From Channa striata (taxonomy: Eukaryota > Chordata > Actinopteri > Anabantiformes > Channidae), in assembly GCA_033026295.1 (NCBI GenBank), contig CM065182.1, forward strand, positions 868,001 through 932,000: a stretch of DNA of 64,000 nt. Reading direction: 5' to 3'. Positions 21,914 to 33,386 of the stretch are shown one piece after another. How positions within the stretch are numbered: position 1 is the stretch's first letter; each line of letters opens with the position of its first letter. Below the pieces are notes generated by a model. That model saw only the letters and a list, made by a program, of their open reading frames with translations, did no database searches and was not told where the DNA came from. The translations under genes and the position numbers were made by a program.

Positions 21914-24186
21914 ATGTCTGATTTAGAGAATAAATGGAAGAAGAACTTGAGTTCCATCCTGGAGGAGTTGGATTCTCAACAGTACAAAAAGACTTTGCTT
22001 TTATTGGACAAAATCCCAAAAAGCTTCCGAGGTGGAAAGGCCAAAGAAAACATCGCCCAAAAAATCATCGAGCACTATGGAGCGAAAGAGTCCATCATAG
22101 AAATGAGAAGAATCATGGACGCGATCCCAAGGAGAGACCACGCAGTCCAGGTCCTGCTGAAGCCTTTTAAGAAGATTAATGACCAACCCCCGAAAAAGAA
22201 GAAGGGTGAGTTCACGGTATATTTGGTGCTGATTTACAGCCTCCATCAGTGCAGCAGTAGTTGGAGCTGAAGATTCAAAATCTGTATAGTCTGTTTATGT
22301 AAGTGGTATTTTACGTCTGGCTTTAAATACGTCGTCTCCACAACGTTGGTGCAAAACGTCAGTCCGAAATCCAGTGAGTGTGGAGGGGATCAACGCAAAC
22401 TGAGCCATCACAGGGGTTGACAGCAGTTCGACTGCACGAGAACAACGTGGGCAAGAGGAAAAGAAGCGATCAGTCATTCAAAGATCAATACATATTTAGT
22501 TTTTAGAATTTACTTTCATCTTTAGAGTGATCCTTCATACGTCACAGCTAATATCCCCGGCATGTTCCTTTTTTCCCTTTCAAATAAGACGCTAAAACAA
22601 AGCACTTGACATTCAGTCAATAAAGGATAACACAGTTTTTGTGGAGACACTGGTTTTTTAAATATGTTGGACAAGATAAGGTCTCGATTTCTTATCTTTG
22701 GTGAATGCAGTGCACTCGAGAATCAGATTAAAATGTATTTTTTGCTTCATTCTTTTAATCCAGTCCCTGGAAGCAAATAAGTGGATTGAGTGTGTGCAGC
22801 TCCTGGGCTTAGACCCCCCCGTGCTGTTTAGAGTTTACTGTGGGTCTAAATGGGCTTTGTCCATGGATCCAAGGGTTCGGTTCTTAGAGGGGGAATCAGG
22901 TTTTAATTTCTGTTAAAGAAATAATAATCATAGTTGACGTTTCTTTTTTCAGCTCCACAACAGAGCAGCACATCTGGGGGAGGAGGACCCCAGAGCAGCA
23001 CATCTGGGGGAGGAGGACCCCAGAGCAGCACATCTGGGGAAGGAGGACCCCAGAGCAGCACATCTGGGGGAGGAGGACCCCAGAGCAGCACATCTGGGGG
23101 AGGAGGACCCCAGAGCAGCACATCTGGGAGGAGGACCCCAGAGCAGCACATCTGGGAGGAGGACCCCAGAGCAGCACATCTGGGGGAGGAGGACCCCAGA
23201 GCAGCACATCTGGGGAGGAGGACCCCAGAGCAGCACATCTGGGGGAGGAGGACCCCAGAGCAGCACATCTGGGGAGGTAGGACCTGTGAAATAAAGCAAT
23301 TACAAGTATTACATTTTTGTCCAGAGTCACTTAAACCTGAATAATGCCAAACATTATTCGTTTTTATTATTTTTCACATCCCACTGCAGTTTTGTGTCAA
23401 AATGAGACCCCAGTTTCTCCTGTTGTCCTTAAAACAGCGCGTAGACCAGCCACTGACTGACTGAACACACTAAATTAATTCATCATTTTTTGTATTTCAC
23501 AGGCAAATACTGACTGTCCATACACCACTTACAGTGTTAGAGTGGGCAGGAGGCCTGGAGCCGAGACTCACAGTCTGAACACACATACACAGACAGAAAA
23601 GCGGCAGTCAGACGTGTTTCTAACCAACAGCAGCAAGTTTTGGCTCATCAAGGGGGTCGTGGCTTTCCTTCCCTCAGAAAAGCTCAGCCTGTAAAGATCA
23701 GTTTGAAAAGGAAACGTTTGGTCAAATTCAATAATTTGATGATTTTTAGAAATGAAATAAAACCCATGCAGCAAACAAACGTTAAAAATGAACATTTAAA
23801 TACCCTGAAATGGCTTATTTGCACTTACATATTAGACACATTATATTTCTGTTATTACTAATAAAGATTTAATGGGAACAAAGTCCAAACTGTACAGATA
23901 CAAACGGCCCTGAATGAATGAGTGTCTGTGTTTCGTTGTTCAGGTTCAGACTGGCAAGATTAAGATCACAAAAATCATAAGATCAGCTAAAGCGTACACA
24001 CAGCTGGAGGCAGACATCAACCAGCAAAAGCAGAAGTTCAGGGTGACGAATCTTCGTCTGGCGAAGGCGTTCGACGTCGCACCCACACCAGAGGACGGTC
24101 TGAAAGAGAGACTCTCGGAGAAACTTCCAGTGTCAGCAGAAGTGAAAACACAGGGAAATATCATTAAATCCATTAAAAGGGTGTAA
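21914..24186 (+). CDS. PH3: PYD + repeat linker + C-terminal domain, without HIN-like exons
   Basis: Recognised exons: PYD 21914-22205 (ATG directly at the acceptor, phase 1 end), repeat exon about 22953-23276, and C-terminal exon 23944-24186 (stop). The PYD shows LSSILEELD, KIIEHYGAKESI, IPRRD and ends in a lysine cluster (PPKKKKG). The repeat exon begins in the right phase and encodes copies of SSTSGGGGPQ. The terminal exon keeps LAKAF, EKLPVSAEV and TQGN but is the most divergent of the four. No OB1 or OB2 exon exists between 22205 and 23944. One further small exon would be needed to change phase before 23944. This could be a HIN-less regulator, comparable in logic to mammalian PYD-only proteins, or a decaying copy. 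An AATAAA follows at 24300-24305. Confidence 0.55.
22961..23285 (+). repeat. 30-bp tandem repeat, probable exon of PH3
   Basis: Eleven tandem copies (last one partial) of CAGAGCAGCACATCTGGGGG plus AGGAGGACCC. The first five are exactly 30 bp and encode SSTSGGGGPQ. Copies 6, 7 and 9 are 28, 28 and 29 bp, which moves the reading frame, yet all three forward frames stay open. The tract follows a good acceptor (TTCTTTTTTCAG) and ends at a possible donor (GGGGAG|GTAGGA), so it can work as one exon encoding a flexible Ser/Gly/Pro linker. Confidence 0.8.
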
Positions 24187-24344
24187 ACAAAAAGGCCCCG
24201 GGCTGTTCGCAGTGAGCTGGATCCGATTTTTATGTTCATTTTCAAACTGCAAACCTGCATTTAAATGACGATTCTTCTTGTTTTTTATGTGTGAGACTGA
24301 ATAAAGGACCAACTGTTCCAAAAAATGTAGATTTAATTCAAACA

Positions 24345-25070
24345 TTAGATTAGATTAGATTCAACTTTATTGTCATTACACATGTACAAGTACAAGGCAA
24401 CGAAATGCAGTTTATGTCTAACCAGAAGTGCAATAAGCAGCAATTGCAGGATATAGGTTATAAATTACCTCGAGAAAATATGTACACAAGAAATTATGGA
24501 TCATATTTACAGATGCTATGAACATACTATACAGGGTGTTGTTAACTAGAGCAGAAATTTACAGATTGAATATGCAAGTAGATATGAATATAATATGCAG
24601 TTTGCTATTTACAGACATTTTACAGACGTGTATTTACAGGTGAGTAAATACAGGCTAGTGCAATGAGTATGTGCAATATTGAATAGTGCAATGGTTATGG
24701 GGAGAATGTCGGGGTGTGTGGTTGTGGCAAAGAGGTCAGTGAAATCAATGGGGGCAGAGTTCAATAAGGAGACAGCTCTAGGAAAAAAGCTGTTCCTCAG
24801 TCTGGTGGTTCGTGTCCGGGGAAATCTGAAGCGCCTGCCTGAAGGCAGGAGAGAAAACAGTCTGTGGGCGGGGTGAGAGGAGTCCTTAAGAATACTGCGT
24901 GCTCGACGCAGACAGTGTTTCTTTTGAATGTCCTCAATGGCTGGAAGTGGAGTCCCCGTAATGCGTTGGGCAGTTTTCACTACCCGCTGCAGAGCAGCTC
25001 CCATACCAGACTGTGACACAGTTGGTTAGGATGCTCTCCATTGTGCAGCGGTAGAAGTTCACCTGGATAG
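24345..25070 (-). mobile_element. 5'-truncated LINE (L2/CR1-like 3' end)
   Basis: On the minus strand an open frame at 24609-25019 encodes a typical LINE ORF2 C-terminus: LQRVVKTAQRITGTPLPAI, then HPAHRLFSLLPSGRRFR and TTRLRNSFFPRAV. The 3' tail runs to lower coordinates through TTTATTGTCATTACACATGT and ends in (ATTAG)n at about 24345. Only the 3' part remains, with no endonuclease or polymerase core. A related fragment lies in NUP98 at about 44694-44830. Confidence 0.8.
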
Positions 25071-25445
25071 CCGAGGGAAACATGACAAATGTTGGAACCT
25101 GCCTTGAGTAAACTGAACTGGAAAGTTTCTGTTTGTTGTGTTTTCATTTTGGGCAGCGAAACCGCAAAAACGTGAACATTCTGAAAAGTGGAGATTCTTT
25201 TTCAATAACCAGTTTATCTTTATCTTGTTGTATCTGGCATTAACAGCACAGCAGCTGATGTTACAAACAGGCATCACAGTAAATGACACGAGGATTCACT
25301 AAAAAGAGCCAGAGATTCGTCCTGTCGCATTTAAACTGCTGAAAGGCAGATGACGGGAGAAATACCAGCAACACACATTAAAAGCCTCTGGTTATTTCTT
25401 AGGGCACATTCCTTTTGTTCTAAAGCTCCCGCAGTGACGCAGAGT

Positions 25446-25455
25446 GAAAGTGAAA
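25446..25455 (+). promoter_or_regulatory. ISRE-like element upstream of PH4
   Basis: GAAAGTGAAA is a perfect GAAANNGAAA core, extended as AGTGAAAGTGAAAGTCC. It is about 930 bp before the PH4 PYD exon and about 320 bp before a plausible untranslated-exon donor (ACTACAAA|GTGAGT, exon end 25767). This is the best interferon-response match in the window. Confidence 0.6.
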
Positions 25456-25599
25456 GTCCTGCACTTCAGGGACTGTCGGACGTGGGACGTTCCCACTGTT
25501 CACTGAGGGGGAACGGTGACTTAAACAAAGGGACGTTCCACACGTTACAGTCAAAGTCAGACCGACTAAAAGATCGGAAGAGGAAAAATCTCTCCGTGC

Positions 25600-25767
25600 A
25601 ACAGTAACAACATCTGAGTTGTTACTGTAGATCAGCGCAGGCTGAGACATTGATGAGGACTTGGTCTCTTCCTGACGTGCTTCCTGAAAAAAGCAACAGA
25701 GCTTTTCCCGCCTTTGACATTCAAACAACCAAGAAAGCAGTTCAGCTGGTAAAAGAAAAACTACAAA
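25600..25767 (+). other. Candidate 5' exon of PH4
   Basis: The stretch ends at a canonical donor GTGAGT (25768). It contains an ATG (25653) whose frame stays open to the donor and would join in phase with the PYD exon, adding about 38 residues N-terminal to the PYD. The other array members have no such extension, so I favour an untranslated exon. The left boundary is unknown. Confidence 0.35.
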
Positions 25768-26376
25768 GTGAGTATTCATTCGTTTCTTTACTGCTCACCG
25801 TTACTTTGAAAACGCGCCTTAGTGAGAAAGACGAATCATGTTAATTACAGAACAAACGTGAATGTCGAGGTTTGACTGGACTCGTTTCATGGTGCCTGAT
25901 GTAAAGCTGGAAACATTCCTGGTGCATCAGTTTGGAATTTGTTGGGATTCCAAAGCGGGTTGGGAACAGTGTCCTCTCCATCCACAGATGTGGAAATAAT
26001 CTATTTACTCCATATACGCGTAAAACAGAAATGTCCTGTATGGAATAAGAGACAGGAAGACTCAGAGATCAGCACGAGCCCTGATGAGGGCTGGACCCCA
26101 CGACAAGTACAAGAACTCGAAACGGTCGACTTCAGCACATCAGTTTAACATCCAACACCTTCAAACCACGATGGACTTTATAAAGGAGTTGATTGTGTTT
26201 GTATTTGATGTTGTTCAAAACAGGCCTCAAAAAAATATTTAAAATATTCTATAAATCTGTTTGACAATTTCAAACATGGGCATTAATGTAAGACATCAGC
26301 TCATTACTGAAGACGTTTGTACTGCAATACTGGGAAAATCTGAAATGAGACGCGTCTGTGTGTGTGTGTGTGTCAG

Positions 26377-29300
26377 GGATGTCGAAAAAGTTGGAGAAAG
26401 ATTGGAAATCAGCTCTGACCTCCATCATCCAGGAGCTGGATGCTTCACAGTACGATCTGATGCTGGAAAGTCTGCAGAAAATCCCCAAAGGTCGAAGGAC
26501 TGACAGAGAGAAGATGCCTCAAATAATCATCGAGCACTACGGGGCGGAGAAGTCCATTTCGTCCATCGCTGAAGCCATGGACGAGATTCCAAGGAGGGAC
26601 TCTGCAGTCCAGGACCTGCTGCGTCCCTTTCTGGAGAAACTGAGGAACAAAGGTGAGTATTTACGCTGCACAGCTGGTTAATGCACCTCGGAAGAAAACG
26701 GTGGGTGGCTTTGGATTATTTAGAATGTGTGTGTTAAAACTGAGTTTGTGTTACACACACACACACACACACACATAAGACTCGTCTTCAGGTGTGAAGT
26801 TAATTGTAAATTAGATAAATAATAACTACGACTATGACACACTGATAACAAGGCAGCTGCTGACACCTACTGTCAAAGCTGGTGAATATCTCGCACACAC
26901 AAACCATCTTTAGTGAGAATAACCCAGAAATTACCATTGTTGCTGTTTTGCATTCGAGCACCAACAGCTGCAAGACGCTGATGTGTCCAGCTGAAACCTC
27001 ATGACCTTCAGAGAGTTCAGAGGTCACCTCAGTTCAGTCGAAGCCGAACGGAGTCTGATATTTGACCATGTGAGTCTGGGAGGCTCACCTGCGTCTTCAC
27101 TAAGAGAGTCGGATCTCACCAACGCAGGTTTGTCCAAGTGTGTCACCGCTTCAACAACAGGTTTCTCAAGAGTTCGAAGACGTTCACCCAGCTGGAAGGA
27201 GTTTGGCTTTACGTTTTTGGCAATTTCCAAATAAGGGGAGGGAAATGTTTGCACCCAGCTGTATCAGCGTTCAGGAGTCCATCAGGACGACAGAGGACAT
27301 GTCAGAGCTGCAGGAAGGAGCTGCTACTCTCCAAAAAGTACATCCAGTCTGTCTGTCCGAATGTCTGTCTGAATGTTCTGTGGACGGATGTGAGCAAAGT
27401 AGAAGTCCGAACTCTTCAGTGCAACATCCCACCCGTGAAACAAATCGTCAAGCACCTGAAACACACTTCTACCAAAGAACCGTTAAAAAGGACAAATGTG
27501 ATGATTTAGAGTCAAAGCCTGAACTTTAGTTCTAGCAGATGCTGTGGAAGGACGTGAGCAGGCAGGATGGAACGCCACGAGCCGATGGAGTTACGGAAAC
27601 TTAAAGCTGAACGCACGACGACAGAACAGACGTCGCAGCAGATACTGACGGCTCATTTTAGAAAAACGAGTAAACAAATGAATGAATGATGTAAAACTTG
27701 GTCTTTTTAATTGGTCTATTTTATGCAGAAATTAAGACAATTCACAAACTTTCAAGCTGGATATTTCTAAAAAATGTAAAATCAGAGAGGATCACTATCG
27801 ACCAAATGATCGCAGAAGAAAAAGAAACATTTCTGCTTTTTGTTTGTTTTGGACAGGAAGTCGCTGTGAACAAGGACAAGTTTTTAAAACGTGGTTTTCC
27901 AGAAAGAGGAAACACGAAAGCGACTCAGAGCCAGAGGACGTGGACGATCAGCCTGAAACAGGTGTGTAAACCTGCTGTTGCGTGTGTGATGTGCTGGGTC
28001 CCAGCAGACGAGTGACACCAGGCTCGTGGTGAAGTACAGTTCACAGTTTTCACACATCTGACTGTGCGTCATCACCAGCTGCAGAGAAATTACTGTTCGT
28101 CTCCTGATTTAAAATGACATTTTCAGGGTTTCGGAAGAACAACATCGTGAGTGACTCGGAATCTTCTGATGAGGAGCAGAAAGCTGCAGCTGGTAGGTTT
28201 GTTCGGCCTCTTCATCTGTCTGTTCTTGTTGGACGTCCGTGGTCCCACTAACCCAACCTAAAACCAGCGCGACCTTCCAAGCACCTCACTTCACCTAACC
28301 TGGTCCTGACTAAGTTAGAAATAAACCTTCATGGACTTTTGTTTGACTTACTTTCAGTTTTACAGTCCTGACCTTGACCTGAACCGGAACCGGAACTTTA
28401 AATAAGCCTCACCTAAACTATGTCCTCGCTCCAATATTCAGTTCTGGACTGGCCCCTTCTATAAAAACACAGATGTCCCCTCAAGTGACCACCATGTAAC
28501 ACACACACACACGCAGATGGATACACAGACCACATCCATAACAGCTGTCATTGCACAGTGAGACATCACGAGTGACAGTGTGTCAGTGATTTACGTTTGG
28601 CTAAATGTTGGGTTCACCAGTGTGAGGGACAGTTTCAAGTGCAGTGAGGTGAAACCCGTTCACAAAGGAAACCCGACCAACTGCAGCACATCGACCCACA
28701 ACAGTGTCAAAGTATATTAATGTTTGCTTTTCCTTTCACAGACCCCCCCCAAAAAACCTCGTCTGACACGGTAGGACTTCAAGGGAAGGAACCTTGTTGG
28801 GTTAATAACTTAATAATGCTGCCATTGTTTGACATGTACATCCTGTTTGTTTTTTTCTAGCAAGAAAATATTCCACCATGGGTAAGTGGATTTTTATTCT
28901 CACTGTCTCTGACTCTGTGCTGGTTGATTCACACGTCTTCCGTCACATTTGCTCTGTGTCCATGCAGAGAAAAACCATCAACGCGCTGAAGCTCAGCGGA
29001 GTCCTTGACAAAAAGCTCATAAGAGGCAAAGTTGTGCAGAAGTCTGGGCTGCGCAAATATCGGACAAAAACGAAGGTGACAAAGTTTTTCTTTTACCTCG
29101 GGGTTGCTGACGAGACCGCGAGCATCAAGGTGATGGTTTATGGAAAAGAGCGCTACCAACAAATCAAAGAGGGGAGCACCTGCCTGTTCAGAGATGTGAT
29201 CATGGACGAGAGTTTGATGAAAGTCACTAAACTCAGCAAAATCTCAAAGACGAGCCCTGCTCACATCCCAGAGGAGCTGGAGCTGCAAGCTCAGATGCTA

Positions 29301-31205
29301 ATTTACCAGCAGTGGCCGGTTTACTCCATTGAAGAGGCCAAAATGTCTGAGGACAAGACAATGCTGAGTGTCGAAGGAACTGTCAAAGACGTGAGTTTTC
29401 ATGAGAGCAATAACAGGCCGGGAGAAGGATGAGCTGTGTCCTGTGTTCTCATTAACGTGCATGTAAAGGCTTTGAAGAGCTGAATCTGAGCAGGCTGACG
29501 AGGTCTTTTCTGTGTTTTCATGTCAGGTTATAGAAAAGGTTGAATGCATCTGTGTAGTTGCACTTTCCGGAGTAACACTGGGCTCAGTCTGAGCTTTAGT
29601 TGTGTTGGCCGGACCACCTCTGCTAAACATGACACAACCTTTGTATTTCGATCGGTGACACAGACAAATTGTGCTGTTGATTTGCTCAGATCGGTCCTGT
29701 CAAAGGCGTCAATCTGAAGAAACAACCAAAGAAGAAAGAGAGGCGGGACTTCAGACTTGAAGACGGCACAGATTCCATCAGGATCAGCATGTGGGGCGGC
29801 GACATCATGCAGCTCAGAGGAATATCGAGTGGCGACTCGGTCAGGGTGACCAACGTGAAGACCAACTGCTACTACGACACAGTCTCACTGAACTCCACAG
29901 ATTTTACCCGAATTCACAAGGTAGCTGCATCCACACACGGCACACTTCACATTAAGCAAAGGGGAAAGTTGGGGAGAAAAGGACGATTCAATTCCAAAGG
30001 GAAAATTTGTATTTTTACACTATGTTTTCTTATGTCTTTATGTTTTTATTCATGAACCTCCAATAATGTTGGTGAAGTTACTTTAAACAAGACCTGACAT
30101 AGTTTCTGTGCTCAGCTGAAAGAAGGACGTTCGACTAAAGCTGAGCTACAGTAGCTTCCTTATCCTACGTTTGAAAATGGCCGGTAGGAATCTCAGACAC
30201 ATTCTGTTGAAGTCTCCGTTCCCCTTCACATTCTGGATCGGACTCCAGTTTTCAAATCACTATAACCTGGAACATTAAAGCCAGAGACGCTGAATGAAAC
30301 GCAAGTACGGGGGGGTGGAAGGCACCGTGTTTTTGTGCCAGTCTGCAAAGATGCAGAGGGTTGTGTCAGGAAGGGCATCCAACGTAAAACACATGCCAAG
30401 TTGACGTGGAGGAGGAAAGTGAATACATGGTGTGTCCAGGAGTCCGGGTGGAGCAGCTCAAGCTGTTTTACAAAGATGTGGATGGAAGAGAACTGGAGGA
30501 TTCATACTGACAGAGTTTGTGAGGAATGTTCTAGAGGTGAAACGAGAGTCAGATAGTGTGATGAGTCTGAAGCTGGTGGGATGTGAGTTAGAAGAGGAGG
30601 AGAAATTGGGGGAATGAGTTAGATGAAGTGAAGCAGATTTCAGCGGACATGTTGGTGAAGGGAACAGAGGGGACAGGCTTGGTCTCCGGGACAGGAACGC
30701 AGAAGGACAGACGGTGGCGGACTCTGCACAGAGGATGGACATGGTGGTGGTGAATAGTTTCCACAGGGTGAGGGAGACGCGGCGCTCAGGTGGACGACGT
30801 GGAAAAAGACGAGAGTGACTGACAGTGTCTGTGTTGTTCATTAGGTCGTGTGTTCACACATAATGTGGCCTTACGCTAATGGAGAAACGAGGCTTTAATG
30901 AGGCTCATCAGCGAGACTGTTAATGTCCCGTTGTCTTTGTGCAGGTCCAGAGCGCTCCTGTTCACAACGTGACAATGGACATCATTGGAATCACAAAGGC
31001 CAACAAGATGAAGGCCGAGCTGGAGGCCGAGCTCGGCAGTAACGTGCACACGTTTGTCGTCGCTTCTTCTCTTCTGGCAAAGGCGTTTGGAGTCAAACTG
31101 GCAGATGATTTTGAAGAAAACCTCTTTGAAAAAATCCCCTTCAGAGCACAGGCACAAATACAAGGGAGTAAGATTAATAAAATTGCACCGGCTTCAAAGA
31201 AGTAA
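26377..31205 (+). CDS. PH4: PYD + HIN-like protein (469 aa)
   Basis: Exons: 26377-26652 (ATG 26379), 27857-27961, 28127-28192, 28742-28770, 28861-28881, 28968-29390, 29690-29920, 30945-31205 (stop). All junctions are GT/AG and phase-compatible, giving 469 aa. Residues 1-91 are the PYD (DWKSALTSIIQELD, IIIEHYGAEKSI, IPRRD). Residues 92-158 form the linker, with RKRKHESDSEPED as NLS-like plus acidic sequence. Residues 159-165 come from the 21-nt exon ending in Trp. Residues 166-306 are OB1 (FYLGVADETASIKVMVYG, SKTSPAHIPEEL, VYSIEEA). Residues 307-383 are OB2 (EDGTDSIRISMWGG, GDSVRVTNV, FTRIHK). Residues 384-469 are the shared C-terminal domain (VHTFVVASSLLAKAF, FEKIPFRAQA, IQGSKINKI). Exon sizes 29, 21, 423 and 231 nearly equal those of PH1 (29, 21, 426, 228). 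The intron before the last exon has a retroelement. An AATAAA lies at 31491. Confidence 0.75.
30300..30860 (+). mobile_element. Degraded non-LTR retrotransposon fragment in the last PH4 intron
   Basis: The phrase GTGTCAGGAAGGGCATCCAA followed by GTAAAACACATGCCAAG and a later GTGGTGGTGAATAGTTTCCACAGGG is characteristic of a common teleost LINE. Frames are interrupted. It is in the intron between OB2 and the C-terminal exon, so it need not affect the protein. Confidence 0.5.
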
Positions 31206-31209
31206 ACGG

Positions 31210-33340
31210 ACGGCGGTTATGTCCAGTGATGGTCAGCGAACAATCGCAGAAAAGGACCAAACTGGTGTTTGATCTTGTCCTTTAGAAATGTTTCTTGTAC
31301 TTTTCATCTTTTGGTTTTAATTCTTTCATCATAACTCATCTTCTAAACACCATTTAGCTTGTGGAATTTAATTTTATTGCCAAATAAGAATATTGATTGT
31401 TGTAGGTGGATCTAATACAGAAAGAGCTTCAGCCAAGTGGCTGCAAAACTGTCAACCAACAACGACCTTGTTGTGTCATAAGTGATTTTGAATAAACGTG
31501 TCTAGAAGTCGACATGAATGTTCCTGAAATGACTTTGATTTATCTTTAATTTTGCTCATTAAACTTTAACTTTTATCAACAAACTTGCCTTTGCAGCATC
31601 AACAGCCTGACGAATCTGTGACATTCTAATAATCAGTTTTAAACATATTCATGTGTCCCACCCAGGACCAGGAGCAAACTGAAGCAGCTTTCCTCAGAAA
31701 CTCATTAGTCTTTACGTGTCCAAGTTATTTTCTACGAGATATAAACACAGAAACTAAGACGTACCCTGCAGCTGGGACCAATCAGGACAGGAGAGGGTTC
31801 CGCTTTTCATAGACCGCTTGGTCCTGGTGCATGACCCCTGTCTCGCGTGGTGTCCCTGCTGATGGAGTTTGACTTTGAGCACAGGTGAAATGGGCACTAC
31901 TCCTCTCTTCATGAGGGTTTTGTTCTGATGAGCCACAGATGAAACACAAATCAGCTTGATTGTTGTCGTGTTTGAAATTTTGCGTTTTTAATAAGACAGT
32001 CTTCTACATCCGGTCCTCGGGCTGCTACAGCTTCCTGTCAAACACACTTTTTATCTCAGAGTTAGTACCGTGGCGCTAGAAACGTCCGGAATTTTGCGTT
32101 CTCGGACACATGTGGACTCCGTGACGCACGGCGCGCCGTGGCTTTGGCGGGCGTCGTTTCTCGGGGGGGCCAAATAATCATCAGCTTCATCCTGCCGAGT
32201 CTTTGTGTGCAGCCCTGTAGCTGAGTGGCCTCTGGAGCCACTGCGGGTTTCCAGGTACAACTCAATTTAAGGTCAAGGTGAGCGAGGGGGGGCCCACGGA
32301 GGAAGAGGAAGTCAAATACGAGTGTTCAGTCGCGTGTCAGCTACAAGCGCCTTTAAAGCTAAAAGAAGAAAACAGCTGGATACAATGAAAGGAAACAGGA
32401 GCAATAATTTAACATATTTTATAAAATGTCGAGTTTGACCAAAATGGGTTATTTTGGGATAGTACAAAGCTGAATTATAAAGCCAAATATTTAGTTGTGA
32501 AGTGAATTCAGGATAAACACGGAGGAGAACACTTCATTTTCCGTGTTCCTGCTCTGTCCCGGACAGATGTGCTTCTGAACACACTGCGTCAACCCTCGTC
32601 CGAGCAATTCACCGGTGTCACGGGAACACCCACAGAACCGAGCAGAGTCAGCACCAAGTCAAATCTTTTGGCTGCACTCGGACAGAAGTCCAGTCTCCAC
32701 TGGACTGGGCCGGATAGAGAAACGTGTCGTGTATATTCTAGCAAACATAAAAACCCATAATTAGCATCGACATTACACACAAAACCTGAACATCAGAAGC
32801 ATCATACTCCTGCCGCGCTGACAAACACCCGGACATCAACTGGGCTTCGTCTGGAATATTTTGAAATGTGAATGTTTTTGGGGCGTTTCTTATTCCCTTG
32901 ACCAGTGGAGTTTATTAATCCAACCCAAGTAACATTATTAATAAACTCAAACTATTTTCTTCTCAAAGTCCATCGTCTACATAACTTTTCTCCTACTCCC
33001 TGCTATGGTTGGTAGTCTGCCATTTTGCCTGGTTGTATTCTACTGAATGTGAAAAATATAGTTGCATTAAAAAGTTACAGGACATACTTACAAATCAGGA
33101 AACAGACGTTGAATTTAGCACGAAGTCGCCGTGGAAACAGCCTGTGCCAAGTCAGTTTTTTGGGTCCAGGTACGTCACACATACACACCAGGACTTGAAT
33201 AGCTGCTGGAATTCAAACACACAGAAGCTGCTTAAAATAATTTAAAAAAAACAATATTTCACCATTTCTGATGTGGGCAGATGTTTCCAGGCCAGGAAAA
33301 CTGGACTGAAAGCTCCGGCTTTGAAATTAAATCCTAAAGT
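31210..33340. other. Interval between PH4 and the NUP98 3' tail
   Basis: I see no exon of the PYD/HIN-like family. A GC- and CpG-richer patch at about 32060-32290 carries open frames on the minus strand (up to 69 codons) with no recognisable domain. The rest is AT-rich and may contain repeat debris. Confidence 0.4.
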
Positions 33341-33380
33341 TCAGAAATAAAAACAAGAAACCGTTTTACTTCTACGTGAC

Positions 33381-33386
33381 TTTATT
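33381..33386 (-). terminator. Candidate poly(A) signal of NUP98
   Basis: TTTATT on the plus strand is AATAAA on the NUP98 strand, about 1.3 kb after the stop. Another lies near 33949. The surrounding block is the one duplicated at 12470-12690. Confidence 0.4.

Noticed and set aside
22896..23330. Long minus-strand open frames of CCSGVLLPQ-type repeats
   Set aside because: They come from the 30-bp tandem repeat, which lacks stops on both strands. The forward frame has the splice context.
25653..25767. N-terminal coding exon for PH4
   Set aside because: The frame fits, but paralogues have no equivalent and composition is not convincing, so it is listed only as a candidate 5' exon.
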